A stretch of 49,787 nucleotides of DNA from an uncultured Gemella sp. (GTDB lineage Bacteria > Bacillota > Bacilli > Staphylococcales > Gemellaceae). This document shows positions 1 through 7,522 of this stretch, in pieces. The notes beneath the pieces are model-generated. The model was not told where the DNA came from. It was given only the letters and a program-made list of their open reading frames with translations, and did not search any database. Numbering within the stretch: the stretch's first letter is position 1; the number at the start of each line of letters is the position of its first letter. The DNA is taken from positions 1 through 49,787 of the forward strand of contig USNF01000007.1 in NCBI GenBank assembly GCA_900555985.1, read 5' to 3'. Both the position numbers and the translations under genes were made by a program.

Positions 1-12
1 GCGTCACACAAT

Positions 13-58
13 TTGTTTTTTAAAAAGATATATGATAGAATAACACTATATTAGGAGG
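13..58 (+). promoter_or_regulatory. Promoter and RBS of the small membrane protein gene
   Basis: A -35 TTGTTT (13-18) and a -10 TAGAAT (36-41) are separated by 17 bases. A strong AGGAGG ribosome site (53-58) lies six bases before the ATG at 65. Assigned by pattern only. Confidence 0.5.
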
Positions 59-64
59 CAGAAA

Positions 65-424
65 ATGAAGAAGTTTTTAGAAAAAGTACCCTATTTAATT
101 TTTTCTTTCTTTTTATTTATAATACTTCCTCTGTGTTCTTATTTTATATCAAATAGATCAGGAATGATAATATGGTTACTTCTTTTCTTATATCCAATTG
201 TCAATTTCATTATATCTTTTCTATATGCATATAATAAAGAGGATTTTAGCTACTTGTTTTCTATTCTCGTAGGAGCCTTTTATCTATTATCTTGTCTAAT
301 TATATTAAATTTTGATATTCTAATTTATGGTTTATTATATATTTTCTTTAGTTTATGTGGACAAGGTATTGGTTTTCTAGTAAGACAACTTCGTAAAAAT
401 AAAAAAAGTACTAAACAGAGATAG
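65..424 (+). CDS. Small integral membrane protein of unknown function
   Basis: I do not recognise this 119-residue protein. It is almost entirely hydrophobic, with about four predicted membrane segments (roughly residues 8-28, 35-54, 62-80 and 84-104), and ends in a basic tail (RQLRKNKKSTKQR), which suggests a cytoplasmic C-terminus. There is no lipobox or catalytic motif. An AGGAGG site before the ATG and a hairpin after the stop make it a well-formed single-gene unit, so it is very likely real. A four-helix membrane protein like this could be a small transporter subunit or an immunity-type protein, but the sequence does not decide. Confidence 0.7.
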   Translation: MKKFLEKVPYLIFSFFLFIILPLCSYFISNRSGMIIWLLLFLYPIVNFIISFLYAYNKEDFSYLFSILVGAFYLLSCLIILNFDILIYGLLYIFFSLCGQGIGFLVRQLRKNKKSTKQR

Positions 425-440
425 TTAAATATTAAACGTT

Positions 441-479
441 AAAGAAATGTATCTTATTTTTAAGTTATACATTTCTTTT
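441..479 (+). terminator. Rho-independent terminator
   Basis: A 12-bp stem (AAAGAAATGTAT, 441-452, pairing with 467-478) is followed by a T-rich run. It closes the small membrane protein gene. Confidence 0.7.
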
Positions 480-541
480 ATTATTTTACTTTTAAAATTC
501 CGCTATATAATACAAATGTTTCTTTAAAGTAACTATAATAC

Positions 542-600
542 AAAAAAGTGCGTACTTTTTTTATTTTTTATACATGCTATTATATTAGTATAACAACAAA
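542..600 (+). promoter_or_regulatory. Promoter region with an inverted repeat (candidate operator)
   Basis: The inverted repeat AAAAAAGT-GCGT-ACTTTTTT (542-561) lies just upstream of TATTATATTAGTATAAC (about 579-595), which holds plausible -10 hexamers. Redox-linked reductase genes of this kind are often under HxlR- or MarR-type repressors. That link is inference; no regulator gene is adjacent. Confidence 0.35.
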
Positions 601-622
601 ACAATTTTGGAGGAAATTAAAA

Positions 623-1252
623 ATGAAAATAGCAGTAATTGGAGCAAATGGAAAATCAGGTAAATTAATAGTTAAAGAGGCGATTGAAAGAAATCACGAT
701 GTAACTGCAGTAGTACGTTCAGAAAATAAATCAGAAGCATCTAAAGTAATTAACAAAGATTTATTCGAATTAACTAAAGCAGATTTAGCAGATTTCGATG
801 TAGTAGTAAGTGCATTTGGGACATTTAATCCAGATACATTATCTTTACATTCTAAAACTGTCGAGCACTTCTCAGAAATTTTAGATGGAACAAGTACTCA
901 CTTACTAATAGTCGGTGGTGCTGGAAGTTTATATTTAGATGAATCAAAAACGACAAAATTATTTGAAATACCAGAATTCCCTGAGGTATTTAAACCTTTA
1001 GCGAAAGCACAAGCAGATGAACTTGATTTACTTCGTACAAAAGAAAATATTAATTGGACGTTTGTTAGTCCAGCAGCAGATTTTGTTGAAGATGGTCCTA
1101 AAACTAATAACTATGGTATAGCTGGTGAAATCTTCACTACTAACTCAGAAGGTGTTAGTTATGTTAGTTATGCAGATTATGCTAGTGCATTATTAGATAT
1201 TATCGAAGCAAACTCTAATATTAAAGAACGAGTTTCAGTTTATACTAAATAA
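623..1252 (+). CDS. NAD(P)-binding Rossmann-fold reductase (YwnB/NmrA-like, atypical SDR)
   Basis: A 209-residue protein with an N-terminal dinucleotide-binding loop, GANGKSG (residues 7-13), directly after the first beta strand (MKIAVI). The arrangement is that of atypical short-chain reductases of the YwnB/NmrA/flavin-reductase group. A central GGAGSLY stretch and WTFVSPAADF near residue 160 also fit the group. The physiological substrate is unknown. The frame stays open upstream to a GTG at 548, but TTTGGAGGAAATTAAAAATG places the true start at 623, where the family's usual N-terminus begins. Single gene, closed by a bidirectional hairpin. Confidence 0.85.
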   Translation: MKIAVIGANGKSGKLIVKEAIERNHDVTAVVRSENKSEASKVINKDLFELTKADLADFDVVVSAFGTFNPDTLSLHSKTVEHFSEILDGTSTHLLIVGGAGSLYLDESKTTKLFEIPEFPEVFKPLAKAQADELDLLRTKENINWTFVSPAADFVEDGPKTNNYGIAGEIFTTNSEGVSYVSYADYASALLDIIEANSNIKERVSVYTK

Positions 1253-1260
1253 TAAAAATA

Positions 1261-1283
1261 CCGAGATAGCTAAGCTATCTCGG
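1261..1283. terminator. Bidirectional terminator between convergent genes
   Basis: A perfect 10-bp stem, CCGAGATAGC (1261-1270) with GCTATCTCGG (1274-1283), has T/A runs on both sides. It serves the reductase gene (+) and degV (-). Confidence 0.8.
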
Positions 1284-1290
1284 TTATTTA

Positions 1291-2133
1291 TTATATTTCA
1301 TACCCTAAAAGCATTCCGCCTTCTTCTCCGTAGAAGCTACAGATTCCAGAAGTTGGTACTGCGATAAATTCTACATTAGAGAATTTTTCAGATAATTTCT
1401 CTTCAATCTTTTTACAAATATTTTCATTATTTCTATGTGTGATAACTGCTCTTCCTCCCTTGTAACCTGCTTTAATCATCTCATCGACAACAGCAGCAAC
1501 AGCTTTCTTCTCCCCACGAACTTTATGTAATAGATGCAATGTTCCTTCTTTACTAGCTTCTCCAACCATACGCATATTTAATAAACCTACTACAGCTGCA
1601 GCAAGCTTAGATAAACGTCCATTTTTCACTAGATTATCAACTTTTTCTAAGGTGAAAATAAGTTTAGTATTTTTTTGATACTCAGTAATTTTGGTAACTA
1701 CTTCATCAAAAGTTAACCCTTCTTTTATCAATTCATTTATCTTAAGTAGTAATAAATCAATTTGACCACCCGCTGATAGAGTATTGATTATATGAATATT
1801 AATATTTTCATTTTCTTCTTTCAACATTTTTTCAGCTGCTACTGCACTATTATAACTTCCTGACAGTCCACCTGTTAAAGTTAAAACTATTACATTTTCT
1901 GCTCCTCTATATACTGATAAAAAAGCTTCAGGACTAGGGCAAGCAGATCTAGCTGGTTCTGAACTAGCATACATTGCTCTCATCATCTCATCAATATCTA
2001 AATCCAACGTATCCACATAGTCTTTTCCTTCAATTTGAAGTGTAAATGGTACTCTTTCATAAGTAACATTATCAGCTTTATTAGGTATTTCTCTAAAATC
2101 ACAGGCAGTGTCAACCACTATTTTCCACGCCAT
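1291..2133 (-). CDS. DegV family fatty-acid-binding protein
   Basis: 280 residues, the normal length for DegV proteins. These bind a fatty acid between two alpha/beta domains and, in several Firmicutes, act as FakB subunits that present it to the kinase FakA. The family's S-x-P-S signature is visible as ARSACPSPEAF (about residue 60), followed by LTGGLSGSYNSA and then GRLSKLAA. The gene follows a DUF1836 gene by 16 bases, a pairing common in Firmicutes, so the two are probably co-transcribed. No fakA is in the window. Fatty-acid binding is family knowledge; the particular ligand is not visible. Confidence 0.9.
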   Translation of the reverse strand: MAWKIVVDTACDFREIPNKADNVTYERVPFTLQIEGKDYVDTLDLDIDEMMRAMYASSEPARSACPSPEAFLSVYRGAENVIVLTLTGGLSGSYNSAVAAEKMLKEENENINIHIINTLSAGGQIDLLLLKINELIKEGLTFDEVVTKITEYQKNTKLIFTLEKVDNLVKNGRLSKLAAAVVGLLNMRMVGEASKEGTLHLLHKVRGEKKAVAAVVDEMIKAGYKGGRAVITHRNNENICKKIEEKLSEKFSNVEFIAVPTSGICSFYGEEGGMLLGYEI

Positions 2134-2149
2134 AAATTACCTCCCGGTT

Positions 2150-2578
2150 TTATTTTAATTTTTCTACTAAATCATGAGTTTTTTTATATAATCTAACAGT
2201 ATCACAAGCTGAAACTATTACTTCTGGTAATCCTTCTCTTTTCTCTTCATTCATACACATAACGAAATTATCATACATAGCTTCTGAATCACCATCTTTT
2301 GTTAAACTGCTTATTGTTTTACTAATTTCTTGTATGGCAAATACATTTTTTAAACATGTAATTACTATTAATCTTGCTAATTGTCTGCGACTATATTTCT
2401 TTTTTATTGGTTTATCTAAATGACCATTTTTTACATAATTATTTATCATTGCTGCTGTTAATCCTTTTTCATCATCAACAATAGATGAACTATCTAGTTG
2501 ATTAACATATAGTAAAACTTGGTCTAGATATAAATCAATACTAGGCAACTCGGACCATTTCGGATAAACTTTTTTCAA
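2150..2578 (-). CDS. DUF1836 domain protein, probable DNA-binding regulator
   Basis: 142 residues. The core (KGLTAAMINNYVKNGHLDKPIKKKYSRRQLARLIVITCLKN, about residues 40-80, split here only in description) resembles a MerR-like winged helix: an N-terminal recognition segment, a 'NNYVKNG' turn and an 'RRQLARL' helix. This is typical of DUF1836. It is first in a two-gene operon with degV and has its own consensus promoter. It may regulate the lipid-binding partner, but that is inference from pairing alone. Confidence 0.8.
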   Translation of the reverse strand: MKKVYPKWSELPSIDLYLDQVLLYVNQLDSSSIVDDEKGLTAAMINNYVKNGHLDKPIKKKYSRRQLARLIVITCLKNVFAIQEISKTISSLTKDGDSEAMYDNFVMCMNEEKREGLPEVIVSACDTVRLYKKTHDLVEKLK

Positions 2579-2614
2579 ATCCTCTCCTCCTTATAATCTA
2601 GTTTTGATAACCAT

Positions 2615-2643
2615 ATTATATAGTTTTTAAAAAATATAGTCAA
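2615..2643 (-). promoter_or_regulatory. Promoter of the DUF1836-degV operon
   Basis: On the minus strand, TTGACT (2643-2638) and TATAAT (2620-2615) are spaced by exactly 17 bases, followed by GGAGGAG just before the start codon. Near-consensus sigma-A promoter. Confidence 0.75.
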
Positions 2644-2652
2644 GTAAATAAA

Positions 2653-2698
2653 AAAGATTTTGCAATAATAATATTATTATTATTATTACAAAATCTTT
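2653..2698 (-). terminator. Terminator of the MATE gene, with an ATT microsatellite in the loop
   Basis: The arms AAAGATTTTG (2653-2662) and CAAAATCTTT (2689-2698) pair. The interior is an (AAT/ATT)n run that can extend the hairpin. The T-rich side lies downstream on the minus strand. Confidence 0.7.
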
Positions 2699-2702
2699 AC
2701 TT

Positions 2703-4064
2703 TTATTTAGCTAAGCTAAGTTTTTTATTAATACCTCTACTAAGATTTAAATAGTATCCTAAAACGCCCAATGCATAAACGGCAAGGCCTATTATCCAGC
2801 CTATCCATAATCCATCAATACCTACACCTTTAGTAAATACTAAGTAATACGCTACTGGTATTCCTACAATATAATATCCGACAAACATTGCCACACATAT
2901 TGGAACTACCTTTTTATAACCACGTAATACTCCCGCTAAGGCAGATGCAAAAGAATCACACAGTGCAAATCCTATCGCAAATATTAATAAGTGTGCAGTT
3001 AAATCTATCACTCCACTATCAGTACTGTATAGGTATGGTATTTGAGTATCGAAAAGAAGTACTATTAGTCCAGCAACCCCTGATGAAATAACTCCTAGAG
3101 CCACACTTAAAGCTGTATAACTTTTTGCAAGTTTATAATTTTTAGCACCTACATGATAGGCAACAATAATTGTTGCGGTATTCGCTACACTGACAGGTAA
3201 GCTATATAAGAAACCTGAAAAGTTCAGTGCTGCTTGGTGCGATGCTATAATTGTTGTATCAAAACGTGATACCATAAGAGATAATGTAGAAAATACTACT
3301 GTTTCTAATGCCGTAGCTATCGCAATTGGAATACCTAATTTAAAAATTTCACCCCAATATTTAAACCTAATTCCTTCTTTTTTAAATATTTGATATTTAT
3401 TAATTTTCGGGTGTTTTAAAGTTAAAAATAGAGCTATAAAAAATAATACAGTATATGTTAATGATACTGCTACCGCGTTACCTGCACCACCTAATTCCGG
3501 CATACCAAATTTACCAAAAATAAATCCATATGCTAAAGTTACGTTTACCGGTACAGAAATTATCATCATAATCATCGACAATCTTGTTAATCCTAAACTA
3601 TCCATAAATGAACGCAATACCACATATAAAAAAATAGATAGAACACCAAAACTTTCATAATATAAATAATTTTTAGTAATTGTCGCTATTTTTGCGTCCA
3701 TTCCTAAACTATCTACAATAGGAGCAGCTAATGTATTAAGTGCTATTACTAAAATAATACTGATAAATACTGCTATACATAAAAATTGTCTAACCATTAC
3801 CGGTATTTCTTCTTCTCTTTTCTTCCCAATTAAATGTGAAACTATAGGAACTATTGCAAGAACTATTGCATTTAATGTATACATAACAGGGTTCCAAATA
3901 TTAACACCCATACTAACACCTGCAAGATCTGTTGGACTATAATGACCCGCCATAAATGTTCCAATCATACCTGACGAATATGATATTACCTGATATACTA
4001 AAACAGGTAAAAGTAGCTTAATAAATATTTTTCCACGTTCTTTTATATTATTACCTTGATACAT
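2703..4064 (-). CDS. MATE family multidrug efflux transporter
   Basis: A 453-residue, 12-helix membrane protein of the MATE (NorM-like) family, which expels cationic compounds in exchange for Na+ or H+. The N-terminal half has the typical MGTFMAGHYSPTDLAGVSMG stretch and the repeat half shows TALETVVFSTLSLMVSR and ASHQAALNFSGF. The frame opens five codons earlier (4079), but AAGGAGG sits inside that extension five bases before the ATG at 4064, so the shorter start is preferred. Single gene with its own terminator. The drug or metabolite is not deducible. Confidence 0.9.
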   Translation of the reverse strand: MYQGNNIKERGKIFIKLLLPVLVYQVISYSSGMIGTFMAGHYSPTDLAGVSMGVNIWNPVMYTLNAIVLAIVPIVSHLIGKKREEEIPVMVRQFLCIAVFISIILVIALNTLAAPIVDSLGMDAKIATITKNYLYYESFGVLSIFLYVVLRSFMDSLGLTRLSMIMMIISVPVNVTLAYGFIFGKFGMPELGGAGNAVAVSLTYTVLFFIALFLTLKHPKINKYQIFKKEGIRFKYWGEIFKLGIPIAIATALETVVFSTLSLMVSRFDTTIIASHQAALNFSGFLYSLPVSVANTATIIVAYHVGAKNYKLAKSYTALSVALGVISSGVAGLIVLLFDTQIPYLYSTDSGVIDLTAHLLIFAIGFALCDSFASALAGVLRGYKKVVPICVAMFVGYYIVGIPVAYYLVFTKGVGIDGLWIGWIIGLAVYALGVLGYYLNLSRGINKKLSLAK

Positions 4065-4111
4065 AACTTCCTCCTTCATAATATATTTTTCCTTTACTTA
4101 ATTTCTACACA

Positions 4112-4148
4112 AAAAAAAATCCAAAAGCTATTACTTTTAGATGTTATC
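4112..4148 (-). terminator. Terminator downstream of the SRP RNA
   Basis: On the minus strand, TCTAAAAG-TAATA-CTTTTGGA (with small offsets) is followed by a run of nine T. It ends the SRP RNA transcript. Confidence 0.65.
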
Positions 4149-4156
4149 GATTTATA

Positions 4157-4422
4157 ATAAGATGCAACCGAGACTTGAATAGATTAAAAAACCGTTAGTC
4201 TAATCGCCAACTCAACCTCGACAAAAACTCACACCCACAATAGACTTACTTAATGCTGCTTCCTTCCGGACCTGACATGGTTCATAAGTATTGCGTCGTA
4301 AGGTGCCTTAGTCTCAACATTACGTGTTAGACTCGACATTCCCTATTCTACCCGCATCTCGGTATTCGGCCTTGCTAAAGCGGATTGCAAGTACAGGGCA
4401 CCGCTAACTCCCCACCTAGCAT
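4157..4422 (-). ncRNA. ffs: Signal recognition particle RNA (4.5S/scRNA, large Bacillus type)
   Basis: The minus strand contains two hallmark segments. One is the Alu-type 5' domain GCTAGGTGGGGAGTTAGCGG, followed by GCCCTGTAC and CCGCTTTAGCAAGGC. The other is the SRP54-binding apical loop with GTCAGGTCCGGAAGGAAGCA. Length is about 266 nt, matching the long Bacillus form rather than the short E. coli form. The 5' boundary follows from the promoter, and the 3' boundary from pairing of GCAT (near 4163) with ATGC at the 5' end, so both ends may be off by a few bases. The RNA scaffolds Ffh for co-translational targeting of secreted and membrane proteins. Confidence 0.93.
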
Positions 4423-4428
4423 TTAATT

Positions 4429-4457
4429 ATTATAGCAAATTTGAAATTAAAAAGCAA
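4429..4457 (-). promoter_or_regulatory. Promoter of the SRP RNA
   Basis: TTGCTT (4457-4452), 17 bases, TATAAT (4434-4429) on the minus strand place the transcript start about seven bases later, at the observed 5' end of the RNA. Confidence 0.75.
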
Positions 4458-4469
4458 GTTTCAAATTTA

Positions 4470-5243
4470 TTATTTAAACATATTCATTAATATTCTATCA
4501 CTTAGTCTTGGGAATAGCTGGCTTATTTTAACTCCTATAGTATATATGAATGGTAAATTCACTTCTCGTTTTTCTTTTTCTATCCCTCTAATTATTTTAG
4601 CAGCTACAAGTTTAGGTGTTAATGATTTATTTCCTAGTGCTTTCATATATGTTTTATCTTTATCGGCTATATTAAAGAAGTTTGTAGCTACCGGCCCAGG
4701 ATTAACTGTCATTACATGTACATTATCCTTTTTTAGTTCTAATCTTAAAGCATTGAAATACCCAATTAATGCAAACTTAGTCGCCGAATAAACTGATGTT
4801 TTGGGAGTAGCAATTTTTCCTGCTAAAGAGGCTATTGTCACAATACTTCCAGCTTTTCTTTCCTGCATTTCTTTCACTATTTCACTAGTTAATTGAATTG
4901 TTCCAATAACATTTGTATCAAACATCTTAACAACTTCATGATCACTAAACTCACTGTAGTCTTTCATAAGCCCATAACCTGCTGCATTTATAAGAATATC
5001 TATATCACTGACATTTTCCAGTAATCCTTCTACTTCTTCTTGCGAGCTCATATCAACAGAATAAGTTTCAGTTGTAACTTTCCCTAGGCTTTCGCATTTT
5101 TTTGCAACCTTATCAAGTGCTTCTTTTCTTCTTGCCACTAAAATAAGATCTACATTCCCATTTCTGGAAAATTGGTATGCTAATTCACGCCCTAAACCAC
5201 TTGATGCGCCTGTTATTAAAATTCTTTTTCCATTTATATCCAT
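4470..5243 (-). CDS. Short-chain dehydrogenase/reductase in the copY operon
   Basis: A 257-residue classical SDR. Residues 11-18 are TGASSGLG (the TGxxxGxG cofactor loop), NAAGYG forms the fourth strand motif, a serine lies in the IVTIASLAGKIA strand, and YSATK carries the catalytic Tyr and Lys. PGPVATNF follows, as in SDRs of the YqjQ/DltE type. The start is set at 5243 because AGAGG lies seven bases before this ATG; an ATG ten codons upstream overlaps the previous gene. It follows a CopY-type regulator by 16 bases and shares its cop-box promoter, so copper control is likely. Substrate unknown. Confidence 0.88.
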   Translation of the reverse strand: MDINGKRILITGASSGLGRELAYQFSRNGNVDLILVARRKEALDKVAKKCESLGKVTTETYSVDMSSQEEVEGLLENVSDIDILINAAGYGLMKDYSEFSDHEVVKMFDTNVIGTIQLTSEIVKEMQERKAGSIVTIASLAGKIATPKTSVYSATKFALIGYFNALRLELKKDNVHVMTVNPGPVATNFFNIADKDKTYMKALGNKSLTPKLVAAKIIRGIEKEKREVNLPFIYTIGVKISQLFPRLSDRILMNMFK

Positions 5244-5259
5244 AATAAACCTCTTATTC

Positions 5260-5688
5260 TTAATGATTTCCACAAGTACATTGTCCCTTGATACAATTAC
5301 AAGGAGTTACATCTTTTGCTGATTTACGTTTGTTTTGTAATAATTGTATTACTTCATCTATATCACTTTTACTTAAATTATTTACTTCAATTGCATATTT
5401 AATTATATTTTTAGTTTTTTTAGAACAGAATTTTCTTATAAAGTTTGTTGTTAGTACTTCTAAACAATCATTTTCTGAGCATTTTGCACTATATAAAAAT
5501 TTATTTCCTATTTTTTCTGTTTGAAGCATATCTTTTTCTACTAATCTAGATAGTAGTGTTTTTATTGTAGACACTGACCAAGATTTTTTTTCTTTTAATA
5601 TTTCTATAACTAGTTTACTTGTAACTTGGTTATTACTCCAAACAACTCTCATTACTTCCCATTCTGCTTCTGAAATATTTATCTCCAT
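5260..5688 (-). CDS. copY: CopY-type copper-responsive repressor (BlaI/MecI/CopY family)
   Basis: 142 residues. The N-terminal winged helix (ISEAEWEVMRVVWSNNQVTS, then SVSTIKTLLSRLVEKD) is that of the BlaI/MecI/CopY family. The C-terminus carries C130-x-C132-x4-C137-x-C139, the CxCx4CxC signature that separates CopY from beta-lactam regulators. In CopY this motif binds Zn (repressing) or Cu(I) (inducing). A perfect TACANNTGTA cop box lies in its own promoter, supporting the assignment. Unlike classical loci, no copA ATPase or copZ chaperone is adjacent; the partner gene is a short-chain dehydrogenase. Confidence 0.88.
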   Translation of the reverse strand: MEINISEAEWEVMRVVWSNNQVTSKLVIEILKEKKSWSVSTIKTLLSRLVEKDMLQTEKIGNKFLYSAKCSENDCLEVLTTNFIRKFCSKKTKNIIKYAIEVNNLSKSDIDEVIQLLQNKRKSAKDVTPCNCIKGQCTCGNH

Positions 5689-5718
5689 ATGACATCTTCC
5701 TTAATTTAAATTTTTATC

Positions 5719-5760
5719 TACATCTGTAACTATAATACTATGTTAATTTATCTATGTCAA
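5719..5760 (-). promoter_or_regulatory. copY promoter with perfect cop box
   Basis: On the minus strand TTGACA (5760-5755), 17 bases, TATTAT (5737-5732). The palindrome TACATCTGTA (5719-5728) covers the expected transcription start and matches the CopY operator consensus TACANNTGTA exactly. Confidence 0.85.
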
Positions 5761-5769
5761 TTTATAAAA

Positions 5770-5801
5770 AACTCAATTCAAGTTATAATTTGAATTGAGT
5801 T
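5770..5801 (-). terminator. Terminator of the nine-gene psd-yqe operon
   Basis: A perfect 12-bp stem, AACTCAATTCAA (5770-5781) with TTGAATTGAGTT (5790-5801), continues into TTTT on the minus strand. Confidence 0.8.
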
Positions 5802-5807
5802 GCTTTA

Positions 5808-6440
5808 TTATTTTTTTCTAATTGGATGTCTAATTATTGTTTTTAACTTTTCTGGTGCAGTTTTTCTAACATCTGATATATATATTTCGTGATGAAATCT
5901 CTTATCTGATATATCTAACTCATAACCTTCTTTTTCAATCAATTCATGCATTAATTCTACAGTTTCAGGCTCGTTATCATATGGACCAATATGCATACAC
6001 TGTACACATAATCCTTCATCATATGTGAAAAATTCGACTTTTGAAAAATCTTCTTTTTTCTTTATAGTAGTAGCTTCTACCGCCCAATCAAAGACTTCTT
6101 TTGTCACAAACTCCGGCATACGAATTAAAGAAATAAATTTAAACCCTTCCTTATTTGAATAATCTACTCCTTCTATTCCTTCTTGCCACCAAAATCCTTC
6201 TAGTGGTGGTACAACAAAATCAAAATAACCAGGTATTTTATAATCACCCTTTTTACTCATCTTAATAGCATATGCAATCGGATATAATAAGCTTATTGAT
6301 TGTTTATATTCACTATTCTCATCATTAGGGTTACCACTTCCCCTAACCGCTATATAATTAGCTTGTTCTATATTTATTATACTAGGTTTAGTTTTAGGGT
6401 TATATAAGTGTTTAAATTCTTTTTTAAAATCAAAAGCCAT
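5808..6440 (-). CDS. GyrI-like small-molecule-binding domain protein
   Basis: 210 residues resembling the stand-alone GyrI-like (SOUL/BacR effector-binding superfamily) proteins. Typical stretches are YIAVRGSGNPND, LEGFWWQ, and CVQCMHIGPYDNEPETVELMHELIEKEGY. The domain forms a cleft for hydrophobic or drug-like ligands, and some members hydrolyse reactive amides. There is no DNA-binding domain. It is last in the long operon, two bases after yqeM, with GGAGAAATAGTT before its ATG. This position is unusual for the yqe cluster and its role is unknown. Confidence 0.8.
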   Translation of the reverse strand: MAFDFKKEFKHLYNPKTKPSIINIEQANYIAVRGSGNPNDENSEYKQSISLLYPIAYAIKMSKKGDYKIPGYFDFVVPPLEGFWWQEGIEGVDYSNKEGFKFISLIRMPEFVTKEVFDWAVEATTIKKKEDFSKVEFFTYDEGLCVQCMHIGPYDNEPETVELMHELIEKEGYELDISDKRFHHEIYISDVRKTAPEKLKTIIRHPIRKK

Positions 6441-6442
6441 AA

Positions 6443-7162
6443 CTATTTCTCCAAAATTAAAATTAATCTATCTGAACTATCAAAATCTTTATTATCTTTG
6501 TTAAAATCACAAAAATAATCGTTTATCTTAAATCCTATATTTTTAATAGAATCAAAAATAGCATCTATTTCATATGTTCGTTGACTATGAAATTGTTCTA
6601 GCTTTCTATATAATCCACTATCTTCTTTTACAAAGAAAGATAATTCACTTTCCACCTCTAAATCTCGTTCAGTTTCATAAGTAAACCAAAGATAACTAAT
6701 TTCTTCATCCTCATAACCAAACACTTGATTATTAATCATATCTCTAATTTTTTTAGGAGTATGGATGTCAAATACAAATTTTCCTCCTACTTTTAATGAG
6801 TCATAAACCTCTTTTAATCCTTCATTAAAGTTTTCGAAATCTTCAAGATAATTAAAAACATCAAAAGCACTAAGAACAAAATCAAACTCATATCCTAAAT
6901 TAGATATTTCTAGTAAATCCATAGCGAAGTAATTACACTCTGGTACTTTTCTACTAGCTAAAGCTAGCATTTGTTCACTATTATCAACTGCGAATACTTT
7001 TCCGTATTTTTTTAAAGTAGGTAGCATTGCACCACTCCCACAACCTAAATCAAGAACTAGAAGATCTCTTCTGTCTCCTAATTCTTGATTAATAATATTT
7101 TTATAAGCATCGTAATCAACATCCATTAATTTATCATAAACAATACTTAAATTTTCGTACAT
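6443..7162 (-). CDS. yqeM: Class I SAM-dependent methyltransferase (YqeM)
   Basis: 239 residues. Motif I is VLDLGCGSGAMLP (about residues 35-47), then an acidic FAVDNSEQML strand-two end and FDFVLSAFDVFNYL as motif II. This is the usual Rossmann methyltransferase plan. It directly follows rsfS with a one-base gap, the conserved position of yqeM in Firmicutes. The substrate of YqeM is not established. AAGGGG precedes the ATG. Confidence 0.88.
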   Translation of the reverse strand: MYENLSIVYDKLMDVDYDAYKNIINQELGDRRDLLVLDLGCGSGAMLPTLKKYGKVFAVDNSEQMLALASRKVPECNYFAMDLLEISNLGYEFDFVLSAFDVFNYLEDFENFNEGLKEVYDSLKVGGKFVFDIHTPKKIRDMINNQVFGYEDEEISYLWFTYETERDLEVESELSFFVKEDSGLYRKLEQFHSQRTYEIDAIFDSIKNIGFKINDYFCDFNKDNKDFDSSDRLILILEK

Positions 7163-7163
7163 A

Positions 7164-7502
7164 TTAAACCCCTTTTAAAGGATATTTTTCAAATAGCTCA
7201 TCTAGTCCATAGTACTCTCTATCATCTCTTGTCATAATATTTACAACAACATCTCCAAGGTCCATTAGGATCCACTTAGCTTCCCTTAAACCTTCTGTAC
7301 TATAAATAGTAGCTCCACTTTCTAAAACTTTTTCTCTCACTTCTTGAGCAATTGCTTCTACTTGTCTACTTGTTGATGCATGACAGATTACTGAATAGTC
7401 ATATAAAACTCCTGCATTAGTTAAATCATAAGCAACTATATCATAACCATGTTTATCATCACACGCATCTACGACGATTTTTAATAAATTTTCTACTTCC
7501 AT
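7164..7502 (-). CDS. rsfS: Ribosome silencing factor RsfS
   Basis: 112 residues of the RsfS/Iojap/YbeB family. These bind ribosomal protein L14 on the 50S subunit and block subunit joining when nutrients run low. The signature VICHASTSRQVEAIAQEV and the WILMDLGDVVVNIM core are clear. An ATG two codons upstream (7508) overlaps the GAGG ribosome site, so the second ATG at 7502 is preferred. It sits between yqeK and yqeM as in Bacillus and Staphylococcus. Confidence 0.93.
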   Translation of the reverse strand: MEVENLLKIVVDACDDKHGYDIVAYDLTNAGVLYDYSVICHASTSRQVEAIAQEVREKVLESGATIYSTEGLREAKWILMDLGDVVVNIMTRDDREYYGLDELFEKYPLKGV

Positions 7503-7522
7503 TTTCATCCTCTTTCTTTATT

